Positions 54,974 to 63,637 of a stretch of DNA of 64,000 nucleotides are shown in pieces; the stretch's first letter is position 1, and the number at the start of each line of letters is the position of its first letter. The stretch spans positions 1-64,000 of the forward strand of contig NZ_LQOT01000033.1 in assembly GCF_002101585.1 (NCBI RefSeq), read 5' to 3'. This stretch comes from Mycolicibacter engbaekii (lineage in GTDB: Bacteria > Actinomycetota > Actinomycetes > Mycobacteriales > Mycobacteriaceae). A program made the translations under genes and the position numbers. The notes beneath the pieces are model-generated. The model worked only from the letters and a program-made list of their open reading frames with translations, was not told the origin of the DNA and searched no databases.

Positions 54974-56551
54974 ATGTCTACCGGGCCCGCATGGCGCTCT
55001 CCGGCCTACACCGCCGCCGAGATCGCCCACTATCACGCCGTGGGGTGGTGGTCGCCGACGACGCTGTCGGACGCGGTGCGCCGCAACGCCCGCCAGTTCT
55101 CGGCCCGCAACGCCTATGTGGACTTTTCCGCTTCCGGGTTGACCTGGCAGGAGTTCGACGCCGCGGCGGACGCGCTGGCGGCGCGGCTGGCGGGAGCCGG
55201 CGCGCGTCCCGGTGACCGGATCGCGGTGTGGCATGGCGATTCCGCCGCCATCCACGTGTTGTACGTGGCGATCGAGCGCTGCGGCGCGGTGGTGGTCGGC
55301 ATCGGCGCACGGGCCGGAACCCGCGAGGTGGCCGCGATCCTGGGCGCCTCGCGGGCCCGGGTGCTGATCACCGACGCGCAGCGGCGTGCCTCGGCAGCCG
55401 GCCTCGACATCGAAACGTTGAGCATGGATGAGCTGAACTCGGTCGCCGCCAGTGCCGCCGGCCCCCAACTGGGGCCCGACGACGTCTTTCTGATCAATTC
55501 CACCTCCGGCACCACCGGGTTGCCCAAATGCGTGGTGCACACCCAGAACCGCTGGCATTACTTTCACCAGCTGGCGGTGTCCAACGGGCGACTGCGCCCC
55601 GACGACGTCTTCCTGCCCGTCATTCCGACTCCGTTCGGCTTCGGCATCTGGACCAACCACACCACCCCCATCCGGCTCGGCGCCCAGACGATCCTGCTGG
55701 ACCGCTTCAGCGTCGCCGCGACGTTCGCGGCCATCGAGCGCCACCGGGTCACCGTATTGTGCTGTGTCAGCACCCAATTGACCATGATGATGGCCGATCG
55801 CCTCAGCGCTGAATTCGACCTGAGCTCTTTGCGGGTGGTGTTCACCGGTGGGGAGGCGTTGCCCTACCGGCCCGCCGCGCGGTTCGAGGAGCTCACCGGA
55901 GCCACCATCCTGCAGTTCTACGGGTCCAACGAGACCGGGGTGCTCAGCGCCACCACCCCCGACGACCCGCTGGAGCGGCGGTTGCGCACCGGTGGGCGCA
56001 TCGTGCCCGAGATGGCGGTCCGGCTTTTCGGCGGCGAGGACGGCAACACCGACGTGACTGATACCGGGCGGGGTCAGCCCGCCTGCCGCGGGCCGGCCAC
56101 CAGTTTGGGCTATCTGGACGGGGTCGATCACGACAAGCTGTTCACCGCCGACGGGTGGATGCGCATGGGCGATCTCTGCGAGATCGACGCCGACGGCTAT
56201 CTGAGCGTCACCGGCCGGCTTTCCGATTTCATCCTGCGCGGCGGAAAGAACATCAGCGCCGCCCAGGTCGAAGAAGCGGTGCTGACGCATCCGGCGATCG
56301 CGGTGGCCGCCGCAGTGCCGATGCGCGACGAGGTGTTCGGCGAAAAGGTCTGCGTCTACGTCGAACTCGCCAAGGGCGCACCCGGGGTGACCGGCACGCT
56401 GGAGTTGGCCGAGCTCGTCGAGCACCTGCTGGCCCTGGGCGTGTCCAAGGAGCTGCTGCCCGAACGCCTGGTCGTCCTCGACGAGCTGCCGCGATCCTCT
56501 GGCGGCAAGATCGCCAAGGGACGGCTCCGCGAGATCGGCGGCCACGCATAG
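54974..56551 (+). CDS. AMP-forming acyl-CoA ligase (ANL superfamily)
   Basis: A 525-residue adenylating enzyme that activates a carboxylic acid to its CoA thioester. The P-loop STSGTTGLPK is at 176-185, the A5 motif FYGSNETG at 315-322, the hinge region follows GRLSDFILRGGKNI, and the catalytic Lys is K512 in SGGKIAK. It resembles cyclohexanecarboxylate- or benzoate-CoA-ligase-like members more than long-chain FadD enzymes; the substrate is unproven. Confidence 0.9.
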   Translation: MSTGPAWRSPAYTAAEIAHYHAVGWWSPTTLSDAVRRNARQFSARNAYVDFSASGLTWQEFDAAADALAARLAGAGARPGDRIAVWHGDSAAIHVLYVAIERCGAVVVGIGARAGTREVAAILGASRARVLITDAQRRASAAGLDIETLSMDELNSVAASAAGPQLGPDDVFLINSTSGTTGLPKCVVHTQNRWHYFHQLAVSNGRLRPDDVFLPVIPTPFGFGIWTNHTTPIRLGAQTILLDRFSVAATFAAIERHRVTVLCCVSTQLTMMMADRLSAEFDLSSLRVVFTGGEALPYRPAARFEELTGATILQFYGSNETGVLSATTPDDPLERRLRTGGRIVPEMAVRLFGGEDGNTDVTDTGRGQPACRGPATSLGYLDGVDHDKLFTADGWMRMGDLCEIDADGYLSVTGRLSDFILRGGKNISAAQVEEAVLTHPAIAVAAAVPMRDEVFGEKVCVYVELAKGAPGVTGTLELAELVEHLLALGVSKELLPERLVVLDELPRSSGGKIAKGRLREIGGHA

Positions 56552-56588
56552 GCGCCGCAATGCCGCGCGGAAGCGTTGTCCCGCAGCG

Positions 56589-58007
56589 CTACCCGGGATC
56601 ATCGCCACGGTCCAGGAGCTCCATCGGGTGATGCAGGTGGTTGATCCGCGGCTGGCCCGTTCGGTCGGTCCAGGCCAGGCGGCCACGCTCGGTGAGCTGG
56701 GTCTGAAGGTCGCCGCGGGTCGCAGCGCCGTGGTCGGGACCGCAGGCGAAGTAGAGCTGGTCGGCGTCGGTACGCCCGCCGTGAGCCCAGTCGGTCGCGT
56801 GGTGCACCTCGCAGTGGTAGCCGGGCTCGGAGCAGTTGGGCCGGGTGCAGCCGCGGTCTCGGGCGTGGCAGATGATCCGGTGATCCAGCGTGGCGATGCG
56901 CCTGCTGCGGCCCAGATACAACGGCCGTTCCGAGTGGTCGTCGAAGACCACCAGATAATGAATCGCATTGGCCGCCATGCGGATCAGATCACGCATCGGC
57001 AGGCGGCTGCCGCCTCCGGTGCGGGCAGGCCCGGGCATCGGGAGGCTCGGGTCGGCGATCGCGCGTCCGGCCTGCTCGAGGTCGGCGAGCGTGGTGGTGG
57101 CGATGACCGAGACCGGAACACCGCGGTGGGTGCCCAGGGCGCCGGATGCAATGCCGTGGCGCAGGGCGAGTTTGAGGGCGTCGTGGTTTCGTTGGCCGTT
57201 GGAGCGCAGGTCCGGACCGGCTGGTGCTTCGGGGCACTCGGACGGCTCGGGGGTGTCGGGCCGGCGGTGGCCGGGCCGCACCGCGGCCATTGCCGCCTCG
57301 AGGTAGGCGCGGGTCTCGGGGTCGACGCAGCCGGACAGCCGGCTCATACCGTCGGGGCCCTGGCGGCCCAACACCAGGTTGCGCCGCCGCGCCCGATCCG
57401 CATCGGTGAAGTTGCCGTCGGGGTTGAGGACGTCGGCAATGGCGTGGCCGAGAGCGGTCACAAAGGCGGCATCCTGTTCGGTCGCGTGGCGCACCAGGGT
57501 GCGCTCGGCGGCCGCCCGATCGGCCGGTGCGACGTTCCCGGGCAGCTGGTCGAGGGCGGTGGTGACGGATCTGATGTGGTCGTCGCCGATCCGGCCGTCC
57601 TCGACCGCGGCGGCGACCGCGGGGAACTCCGGTGGGGCAGGGGGACCGGTCAGATTGCGACGGGGCCGGATGCGGGCGGCGACCCGGAACCGGCGCCGCA
57701 CCTCGGCGCGGGTGATGCGCAGGCGTGACCACAGCAGGTCGGTGAGCTTGGTGTCGGCCGGCAGTCGAGGGTCGTCGGGGCCGTCGGGTGGGTCGGCCAG
57801 TTCGCCGAACATGCGGAAGGACAGGCCGCGGTTGACCCGATGCTGGGTTTCGAGGCGCTCGGCGATCTCGACGCGGAACGCATTGCCCACGATGTCGGTG
57901 TCGGCCGCCCGCAGCCGGGACTGGGCGTCATCGATCAAGGCCAGCTCCGCCCGGATGGCCGCGCGGGCCGCCGCGGCGGGAGGCAGGACCTGATCGGTGG
58001 CGGACAC
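56589..58007 (-). CDS. REP13E12-type DUF222/HNH nuclease protein, SOS-regulated
   Basis: A 472-residue protein: DUF222 at about 10-300 and a C-terminal HNH domain near 385-440 with Cys/His-rich CHARDRGCTRPNCSEPGYHC followed by VHHATDWAHGG. This is the 13E12 repeat family of mycobacteria, several members of which are LexA-controlled. GTG 58007 is chosen because a perfect SOS box and a -10 box lie immediately upstream; the ATG at 58037 would place the SOS box inside the coding region. The role in DNA damage or mobile-DNA biology is unknown. Confidence 0.88.
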   Translation of the reverse strand: MSATDQVLPPAAAARAAIRAELALIDDAQSRLRAADTDIVGNAFRVEIAERLETQHRVNRGLSFRMFGELADPPDGPDDPRLPADTKLTDLLWSRLRITRAEVRRRFRVAARIRPRRNLTGPPAPPEFPAVAAAVEDGRIGDDHIRSVTTALDQLPGNVAPADRAAAERTLVRHATEQDAAFVTALGHAIADVLNPDGNFTDADRARRRNLVLGRQGPDGMSRLSGCVDPETRAYLEAAMAAVRPGHRRPDTPEPSECPEAPAGPDLRSNGQRNHDALKLALRHGIASGALGTHRGVPVSVIATTTLADLEQAGRAIADPSLPMPGPARTGGGSRLPMRDLIRMAANAIHYLVVFDDHSERPLYLGRSRRIATLDHRIICHARDRGCTRPNCSEPGYHCEVHHATDWAHGGRTDADQLYFACGPDHGAATRGDLQTQLTERGRLAWTDRTGQPRINHLHHPMELLDRGDDPG

Positions 58008-58013
58008 CCCTCC

Positions 58014-58019
58014 AACGTA
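58014..58019 (-). promoter_or_regulatory. -10 box of the HNH gene, leaderless start
   Basis: TACGTT on the minus strand ends 6 nt before GTG 58007 and abuts the SOS box. Confidence 0.55.
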
Positions 58020-58020
58020 T

Positions 58021-58034
58021 CGAACATACGTTCG
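58021..58034. promoter_or_regulatory. LexA SOS box
   Basis: CGAACATACGTTCG: perfect 5-bp arms CGAAC/GTTCG around four bases, the mycobacterial/Gram-positive LexA consensus. It lies directly upstream of the HNH gene's -10, where bound LexA would block RNA polymerase. Tex on the other strand starts about 190 bp away and is probably not controlled by it. Confidence 0.85.
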
Positions 58035-58205
58035 CATACGGCGGCGTCGGGCGACCATCTGTGGATGAACCGGCAATTGTGGATAACGCCCGTCCAGCGG
58101 CCTGCAGACAGCTGCTCGCCACCTGTGTGGGGCGGCATCGTAGCCAGCCTGCGCGCACCCGATAACCACGCCGTGCCGCACCCGGGACCTGTCCGCGGCG
58201 TTCGG

Positions 58206-58211
58206 TAGGGT
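58206..58211 (+). promoter_or_regulatory. -10 box of tex, leaderless start
   Basis: TAGGGT ends 8 nt before GTG 58220. Confidence 0.5.
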
Positions 58212-58219
58212 CCGTCGGC

Positions 58220-60571
58220 GTGACAGCGAACGTAACCCTGAAACCGGTAAACGCCCGTCTCGCCGAGGAACTCGCGGTGGCCGAACGACAGGTCGCGGCC
58301 GCTGTGGCGCTGCTCGACGAGGGGGCCACGGTGCCGTTCATCGCGCGCTACCGCAAAGAGGCCACCGGCAGCCTCGACGACGGTCAGCTGCGCACCCTCG
58401 AAGAACGGCTGCGCTACCTGCGCGAGCTCGACGACCGCCGGGCCGCCGTGCTGTCCTCGATCGAGGAGCAGGGCAAGCTCACCGACGAGCTCAAAGCCGC
58501 GCTGCTGTCGGCCGAGACCAAGGCCCGGGTCGAAGACATCTACCTGCCCTACAAGCCCAAGCGCCGCACCAAGGCGCAGATCGCGCGCGAGGCCGGCCTC
58601 GAGCCGCTTGCCGACCGGCTGCTCGCCGACCCCACGCTCGACCCCCAGCAGGTCGCCACGGAGTACACCGGCGAGGAGGTCGCCGACGCCGCGGCAGCAC
58701 TGGAGGGCGCCCGCGCGATCCTGGTCGAGCGGGCCGCCGAGGACGCCGAGCTGGTGGGCGCGGTGCGGGAGAAGTTCTGGTCGGCGGGCTCGTTGCGAAC
58801 CATGCCGCGCTCGGAGGATGCTGCGAAAAGTCCCTCGGCACAGAAGTTCCGGGACTACTTCGAGTTCAGCGAAGCCCTGGAGACCATGCCGTCGCACCGG
58901 GTGCTGGCGGTGTTGCGCGGCGAGAAGGAGGACGCCCTGGCGCTGGCCTTCGACGGCGGCGAGAACGAGTTCTACCACGCCATGATCGCCCGGTCGCTCG
59001 GCGTGGACATGGGCGCAGCGGGGCCGGCCACGCCCTGGCTGGCCGACACGGTGCGGTGGGCCTGGGACACCCGGCTGGCTTTCTCCGCGGCGGTCGATGC
59101 CCGGATGCGGCTGCGTCAGCGTGCCGAGCAGGACGCGGTGGCGGTGTTCGCCAAGAACCTCAAGGACCTGCTGCTGGCGGCGCCGGCGGGCAACCGCACC
59201 ACGCTGGGACTCGACCCGGGCTTTCGCACCGGGGTGAAGGTCGCCGTCGTCGACGGCACCGGCAAGGTCGTCGACACCTGTGCGATCTTCCCGCACCAGC
59301 CGCAGAAGCAGTGGGATCAGGCCAAGGCGGTGCTGGCCGCGCTGGTCGCCCGCCACGGTGTGGACCTGATTGCCGTCGGCAATGGCACCGCGTCGCGTGA
59401 GACCGACGCCCTAGCAGCCGAACTGATCGCCGACCTCACCAGCGCCGGCGCCCCCGCGCCGGTCAAAGCGATGGTCAGCGAGGCCGGGGCGTCGGTGTAC
59501 TCGGCGTCGGCGTATGCCGCACACGAACTTCCCGATCTGGACGTCACGCTGCGCGGCGCGGTGTCGATCGCGCGGCGGCTGCAGGATCCGCTGGCCGAAC
59601 TGGTCAAGATCGAGCCGAAGTCCATCGGGGTCGGCCAGTACCAGCACGACGTGACGCCGGGCATCCTGGCGCGCAGCCTCGACGCCGTGGTCGAAGATGC
59701 GGTGAACGCCGTGGGTGTGGACCTCAACACCGCCTCGGCCCCGCTGTTGGCCAAGGTGTCGGGGGTGTCGGAATCGCTGGCCGAAGCCATCGTGGGGCAC
59801 CGCGACCAGAACGGGCCGTTCCGCAGCCGGGCCGCCCTGCTCGACGTGCCACGCCTGGGGCCCAAGGCCTTCGAACAGTGCGCCGGGTTCCTGCGCATCC
59901 GCGACGGCGATGACCCGCTGGACTCCTCCGGCGTGCATCCCGAGGCCTACCCGGTGGTGCGGCGCATCCTGGACCGCTCCGGAGTCTCGCTGGCCGAGAT
60001 CATCGGCGACGAGCGACTCCTGCGGTCGCTGCAGCCCGGCGATTTCGCCGACGACCGGTTCGGGGTCCCGACCGTCACCGACATCCTGGCCGAACTGGAG
60101 AAGCCGGGACGCGATCCCCGGCCGGCGTTCTCCACGGCGACGTTCGCCGCAGGCGTCGAGAAGGTGGCCGACCTCAAGGTGGGCATGATCCTCGAGGGCG
60201 TGGTGACCAATGTCGCCGCGTTCGGAGCCTTCGTCGACGTCGGTGTGCACCAGGACGGCCTCGTGCACGTCTCGGCCATGGCGGACCGCTTCGTCTCCGA
60301 CCCACACGAGGTGGTCCGTTCCGGTCAGGTGGTGAAGGTCAAAGTCATCGACGTCGATGTCGAACGCCAGCGCATCGGGCTGACCCTGCGGCTGGGGGAC
60401 AAGCCCGGCGACAAGCCCGCGCGGGGTGGGGCGGCCAAACCGGCTGCACGCGGCGGCAACGCCAAGCAGAATCGTGGGAGGGGTCCCGGCAACGGGACGG
60501 GGCGCCGGGACGCGGCACCGGCTGGCGGGTCGATGGCCCAGGCGCTACGGGACGCCGGATTCGGAAAGTGA
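58220..60571 (+). CDS. tex: Tex-type S1 RNA-binding protein
   Basis: A 783-residue nucleic-acid-binding protein linked to transcription. The N-terminal Tex domain shows TVPFIARYRKEATGSLDDGQ and YLPYKPKRRTK. A YqgF/RNase-H-like domain follows near 325-450 (TLGLDPGFRTGVKVAVVD). A helix-hairpin-helix segment includes VSGVSESLAEAIVGHRDQNG. The S1 domain lies near 650-720 (VTNVAAFGAFVDVGVHQDG), with a basic Gly/Arg/Ala tail at the end. Length is as expected. Confidence 0.95.
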   Translation: MTANVTLKPVNARLAEELAVAERQVAAAVALLDEGATVPFIARYRKEATGSLDDGQLRTLEERLRYLRELDDRRAAVLSSIEEQGKLTDELKAALLSAETKARVEDIYLPYKPKRRTKAQIAREAGLEPLADRLLADPTLDPQQVATEYTGEEVADAAAALEGARAILVERAAEDAELVGAVREKFWSAGSLRTMPRSEDAAKSPSAQKFRDYFEFSEALETMPSHRVLAVLRGEKEDALALAFDGGENEFYHAMIARSLGVDMGAAGPATPWLADTVRWAWDTRLAFSAAVDARMRLRQRAEQDAVAVFAKNLKDLLLAAPAGNRTTLGLDPGFRTGVKVAVVDGTGKVVDTCAIFPHQPQKQWDQAKAVLAALVARHGVDLIAVGNGTASRETDALAAELIADLTSAGAPAPVKAMVSEAGASVYSASAYAAHELPDLDVTLRGAVSIARRLQDPLAELVKIEPKSIGVGQYQHDVTPGILARSLDAVVEDAVNAVGVDLNTASAPLLAKVSGVSESLAEAIVGHRDQNGPFRSRAALLDVPRLGPKAFEQCAGFLRIRDGDDPLDSSGVHPEAYPVVRRILDRSGVSLAEIIGDERLLRSLQPGDFADDRFGVPTVTDILAELEKPGRDPRPAFSTATFAAGVEKVADLKVGMILEGVVTNVAAFGAFVDVGVHQDGLVHVSAMADRFVSDPHEVVRSGQVVKVKVIDVDVERQRIGLTLRLGDKPGDKPARGGAAKPAARGGNAKQNRGRGPGNGTGRRDAAPAGGSMAQALRDAGFGK

Positions 60572-61971
60572 GGGCCGGCATGGGCACCACGGAGGGCGCA
60601 CCCGACGACATAGCAGCACGCTTCAGCAAGATCGTGGGGGAGACCGGGCTGCTGACCGGCGACCAGATCAGTCCCGACTACGGCCACGACGAGGCGCTGG
60701 TCGGTGCGCCGGTCACGCCGCGCTATGTGGCCCGCCCCGAGACCGCCGAGCACGTCGCCGCCCTGCTGGCCGCGGCGACCGAAGCCAAGGTCGCGGTGAC
60801 CGCACGCGGGTCCGGCACCGGGTTGTCGGCGGCCGCACGCCCGTGTCCCGACGGTCTGCTGATCTCCTTTGAGCGGATGAACGCGATTCTGGAGGTCGAC
60901 ACCGAGAATCAGGTCGCGGTGGTGCAGCCCGGCGTCACGCTGAGCGATCTCGACGCCGCGACGGCCGATGCGGGTCTGATGTACACCGTCTTCCCCGGGG
61001 AGTTGTCCGCCAGTGTCGGGGGCAACGTCGGTACCAACGCCGGGGGTATGCGCGCGGTCAAGTACGGGGTGACCCGGCACAACGTGCTCGGGCTGCAGGC
61101 CGCCCTGCCCACCGGCGAGCTGATCCGCACCGGCGGCCGAATCAGCAAGCTGTCCACCGGTTATGACCTGACGCAGCTGATCATCGGCTCGGAGGGCACC
61201 TGCGCCCTGGCCACCGAGGTCACCGTGCGGCTCTACCCGCGGCTGGGGCACTCCACCACGTTGCTGGCGCCGTTCGCCGACCTGCCCGCGGTGATGCGCG
61301 CGGTGCCGGCGGTGGTGCGCAGCGGTGTGAACCCGGTGATTCTGGAGTACGTCGACAAGCTCACGCTGGCGGCGATCAGCTACTCGCAGAAGCTGAACCT
61401 GGGCATCCCCGACTCGGTGCGTGACTCCGCGGAGGCATACCTGGTCGTGGGGGTGGAGGATCGCGACCGCGACCGCCTCGACGGCGACGTGGCCATGCTG
61501 GGCGAGCTGCTGGCCTCGCTCGGGGCCGTTGATGTCTATGTGCTGGAGGGTAATTCGGCGCATGCCCTGATCGAGGCCCGCGAGAAGGCGTTCTGGACGG
61601 CCAAGGCCGCCGGTGCCCACGATGTCATCGATACCGTGGTTCCTCGCGCGGCGATGGATCAATTCCTCACCAAAGCACACGAATTGGCCCAGGCGGTGGG
61701 TGCCGGCGTGGTGGGCTGCGGGCACGCCGGCGACGGCAACGTGCACCTGGCGGTGTTCTGCGCCGACGACGACGTCCGGCACCGGCTGCTGCACGACATC
61801 TTCGCGGCGGCGATGGCACTGGGCGGAGCCATCTCCGGAGAGCACGGCCTGGGACGGGTCAAGACCCAGCATTTCCTGGAACTCGAGGATCCGGTCAAGA
61901 TCGCCCTGATGCGACGAATCAAGGACGCCTTCGACCCCGCCGGGATTCTCAATCCGGGCGTGCTTCTATAG
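60568..61971 (+). CDS. FAD-linked 2-hydroxyacid dehydrogenase (GlcD-like)
   Basis: A 467-residue FAD enzyme oxidising a D-2-hydroxyacid such as lactate or glycolate. The FAD-binding PCMH domain covers about 35-220 (TARGSGTGLSAAA, VGGNVGTNAGGMRAVKYGV, IIGSEGTCALATEV). The C-terminal cap ends with the metal-binding HAGDGNVHL and SGEHGLG. GTG 60568 overlaps the tex stop; ATG 60580 four codons later is equally possible. Confidence 0.9.
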   Translation: MRAGMGTTEGAPDDIAARFSKIVGETGLLTGDQISPDYGHDEALVGAPVTPRYVARPETAEHVAALLAAATEAKVAVTARGSGTGLSAAARPCPDGLLISFERMNAILEVDTENQVAVVQPGVTLSDLDAATADAGLMYTVFPGELSASVGGNVGTNAGGMRAVKYGVTRHNVLGLQAALPTGELIRTGGRISKLSTGYDLTQLIIGSEGTCALATEVTVRLYPRLGHSTTLLAPFADLPAVMRAVPAVVRSGVNPVILEYVDKLTLAAISYSQKLNLGIPDSVRDSAEAYLVVGVEDRDRDRLDGDVAMLGELLASLGAVDVYVLEGNSAHALIEAREKAFWTAKAAGAHDVIDTVVPRAAMDQFLTKAHELAQAVGAGVVGCGHAGDGNVHLAVFCADDDVRHRLLHDIFAAAMALGGAISGEHGLGRVKTQHFLELEDPVKIALMRRIKDAFDPAGILNPGVLL

Positions 61972-62026
61972 GCAGCGGATCGCGCGCGACACCCATACCC
62001 CGGTGCCCGGCAAGAAAGGCAGCCAC

Positions 62027-63598
62027 ATGACCAACGGAGCACAGGCCCTGATCGCCACCCTGGTCGACAGCGGAGTTCAGGTCTGCTTCGCCAACCCCGG
62101 CACGTCCGAGATGCACTTCGTGGCCGCCCTGGACTCGGTGCCGCAGATGCGGGGGGTGCTGTGCCTGTTCGAAGGGGTGGTGACCGGTGCCGCCGACGGC
62201 TACGCCCGGGTGGCCGGCAAGCCGGCCGCCACCTTGCTGCACCTGGGGCCCGGGCTCAGCAACGGCCTGGCCAACCTGCACAACGCCCGCCGCGCGCACG
62301 TGCCGGTGGTCAACGTCATCGGGGATCACGCGACCTACCACAAGAAGTACGACGCCCCGCTGGAATCCGACATCGAACCGCTGACCGACTGGACCCACGG
62401 CTGGGTGCGCCGTACCGGCGCCGGCCGTGACGTCGGCCGGGATGCCGCCGAAGCCGTCGCGGCCTCAATGGCCAGTCCGGCGGTAGTGGCCAATCTGATT
62501 CTGCCCGCCGACATCTCCTGGGAAGACGGCGCGCAGGCGGCCGGCCCGGTCGAACCCGTCCCGGCCGCCGCCCCCGACGCCCGGGCCGTCGCCGATATCG
62601 CCGCCATACTGGGCAGCGGCGAACCGGCGGCCCTGCTGATCGGCGGCCCGGCCGCCGGCGCGGTGCGCGCCCTGGAGGCTACCGACCGGATCGCCGCCGC
62701 CACCGGCGCGCGCGCCCTGGTCGAGACGTTCCCGACCCGGCTCGTCCGCGGCGCCGGGGTCCCGGCGATCGACCGGCTCGGTTACCTGGCCGAGCAGGCC
62801 GCCTACCAACTCGACGGCATCAAGCACCTGGTGGTGGCGGGCACCCGGGCGCCGGTGTCGTTCTTCGCCTACCCCGGCAAGCCCAGCGACCTGGTTCCCG
62901 AGGGCTGCGTCGTGCACAACCTCGCCGGCCTCGAGACCGACGTCGTGGCCGCACTGGAACAACTGGCCGACGCGGTGGCCGCCGGCGTGCCGTCGCGGCC
63001 CGCACCGGCCGCCGTCCCGGCCCTGCCGAGCGGGCAGCTCACTCCGCAGAACTGGGTGCAGGTGATCGGGGCGCTGCTGCCGGAGAACGCGATCATCTCC
63101 GACGAGTCGAACACTTCGGGACTGATGCTGCCCGCGGCCACCGCCGGCTCTCCCCGCCACGACGTGCTCACGCTCACCGGCGGCGCCATCGGGCAGGGCC
63201 TCCCGGTCGCCGTCGGTGCGGCCGTGGCCGCTCCGGACCGGCCGGTGATCGCGCTGGAGGCCGACGGCAGCGCGGCGTACACCATTTCCGCGTTGTGGAC
63301 CATGGCACGCGAGAACCTGAACGTGACCACGGTGCTGATCAACAACAGCGCCTACGCGATCCTGCGCCTGGAACTGGCCCGGGTGGGCGCCGAGGACGAG
63401 GGCGGCGGCCACGGCCCCAAGGCGGAGGCGCTGCTGGACCTGTCGCGGCCGAACATGGATTTCGCGAAGATCGCCGAGGGGTTCGGGGTGCCGGCGACGG
63501 TCGCCACCACCTGCGAGGAACTCGCCGAACAATTCGGCAGGGCACTGGCCGAACCGGGCCCGCACCTGATCGACGCGCGGATTCCGACCCTGTTCTGA
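62027..63598 (+). CDS. ilvX: thiamine-diphosphate enzyme, acetolactate-synthase-like
   Basis: A 523-residue ThDP-dependent enzyme. The N-terminal Pyr domain has the cofactor-activating E49 in CLFEGVVTGAADGYARV. The C-terminal PP domain carries the metal-binding stretch LEADGSAAYTIS ... INNSAY, with ADG in place of GDG. The opening (ALIATLVDSGVQVCFANPGT) is very like mycobacterial IlvX (Rv3509c). That protein is not the main branched-chain synthase, and its reaction is uncertain. ATG 62027 follows AAGAAAGG; GTG 62003 is a weaker alternative. Confidence 0.85.
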   Translation: MTNGAQALIATLVDSGVQVCFANPGTSEMHFVAALDSVPQMRGVLCLFEGVVTGAADGYARVAGKPAATLLHLGPGLSNGLANLHNARRAHVPVVNVIGDHATYHKKYDAPLESDIEPLTDWTHGWVRRTGAGRDVGRDAAEAVAASMASPAVVANLILPADISWEDGAQAAGPVEPVPAAAPDARAVADIAAILGSGEPAALLIGGPAAGAVRALEATDRIAAATGARALVETFPTRLVRGAGVPAIDRLGYLAEQAAYQLDGIKHLVVAGTRAPVSFFAYPGKPSDLVPEGCVVHNLAGLETDVVAALEQLADAVAAGVPSRPAPAAVPALPSGQLTPQNWVQVIGALLPENAIISDESNTSGLMLPAATAGSPRHDVLTLTGGAIGQGLPVAVGAAVAAPDRPVIALEADGSAAYTISALWTMARENLNVTTVLINNSAYAILRLELARVGAEDEGGGHGPKAEALLDLSRPNMDFAKIAEGFGVPATVATTCEELAEQFGRALAEPGPHLIDARIPTLF

Positions 63599-63637
63599 GG
63601 CGGCTCGTTGGAGCCGTGACCGGCGGGCGCCGCAGCG

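Noticed and set aside
54047..56968. 973-codon open frame antisense to the SDR and acyl-CoA ligase genes
   Set aside because: Both plus-strand genes have intact catalytic motifs; the antisense frame has none and runs through three genes.
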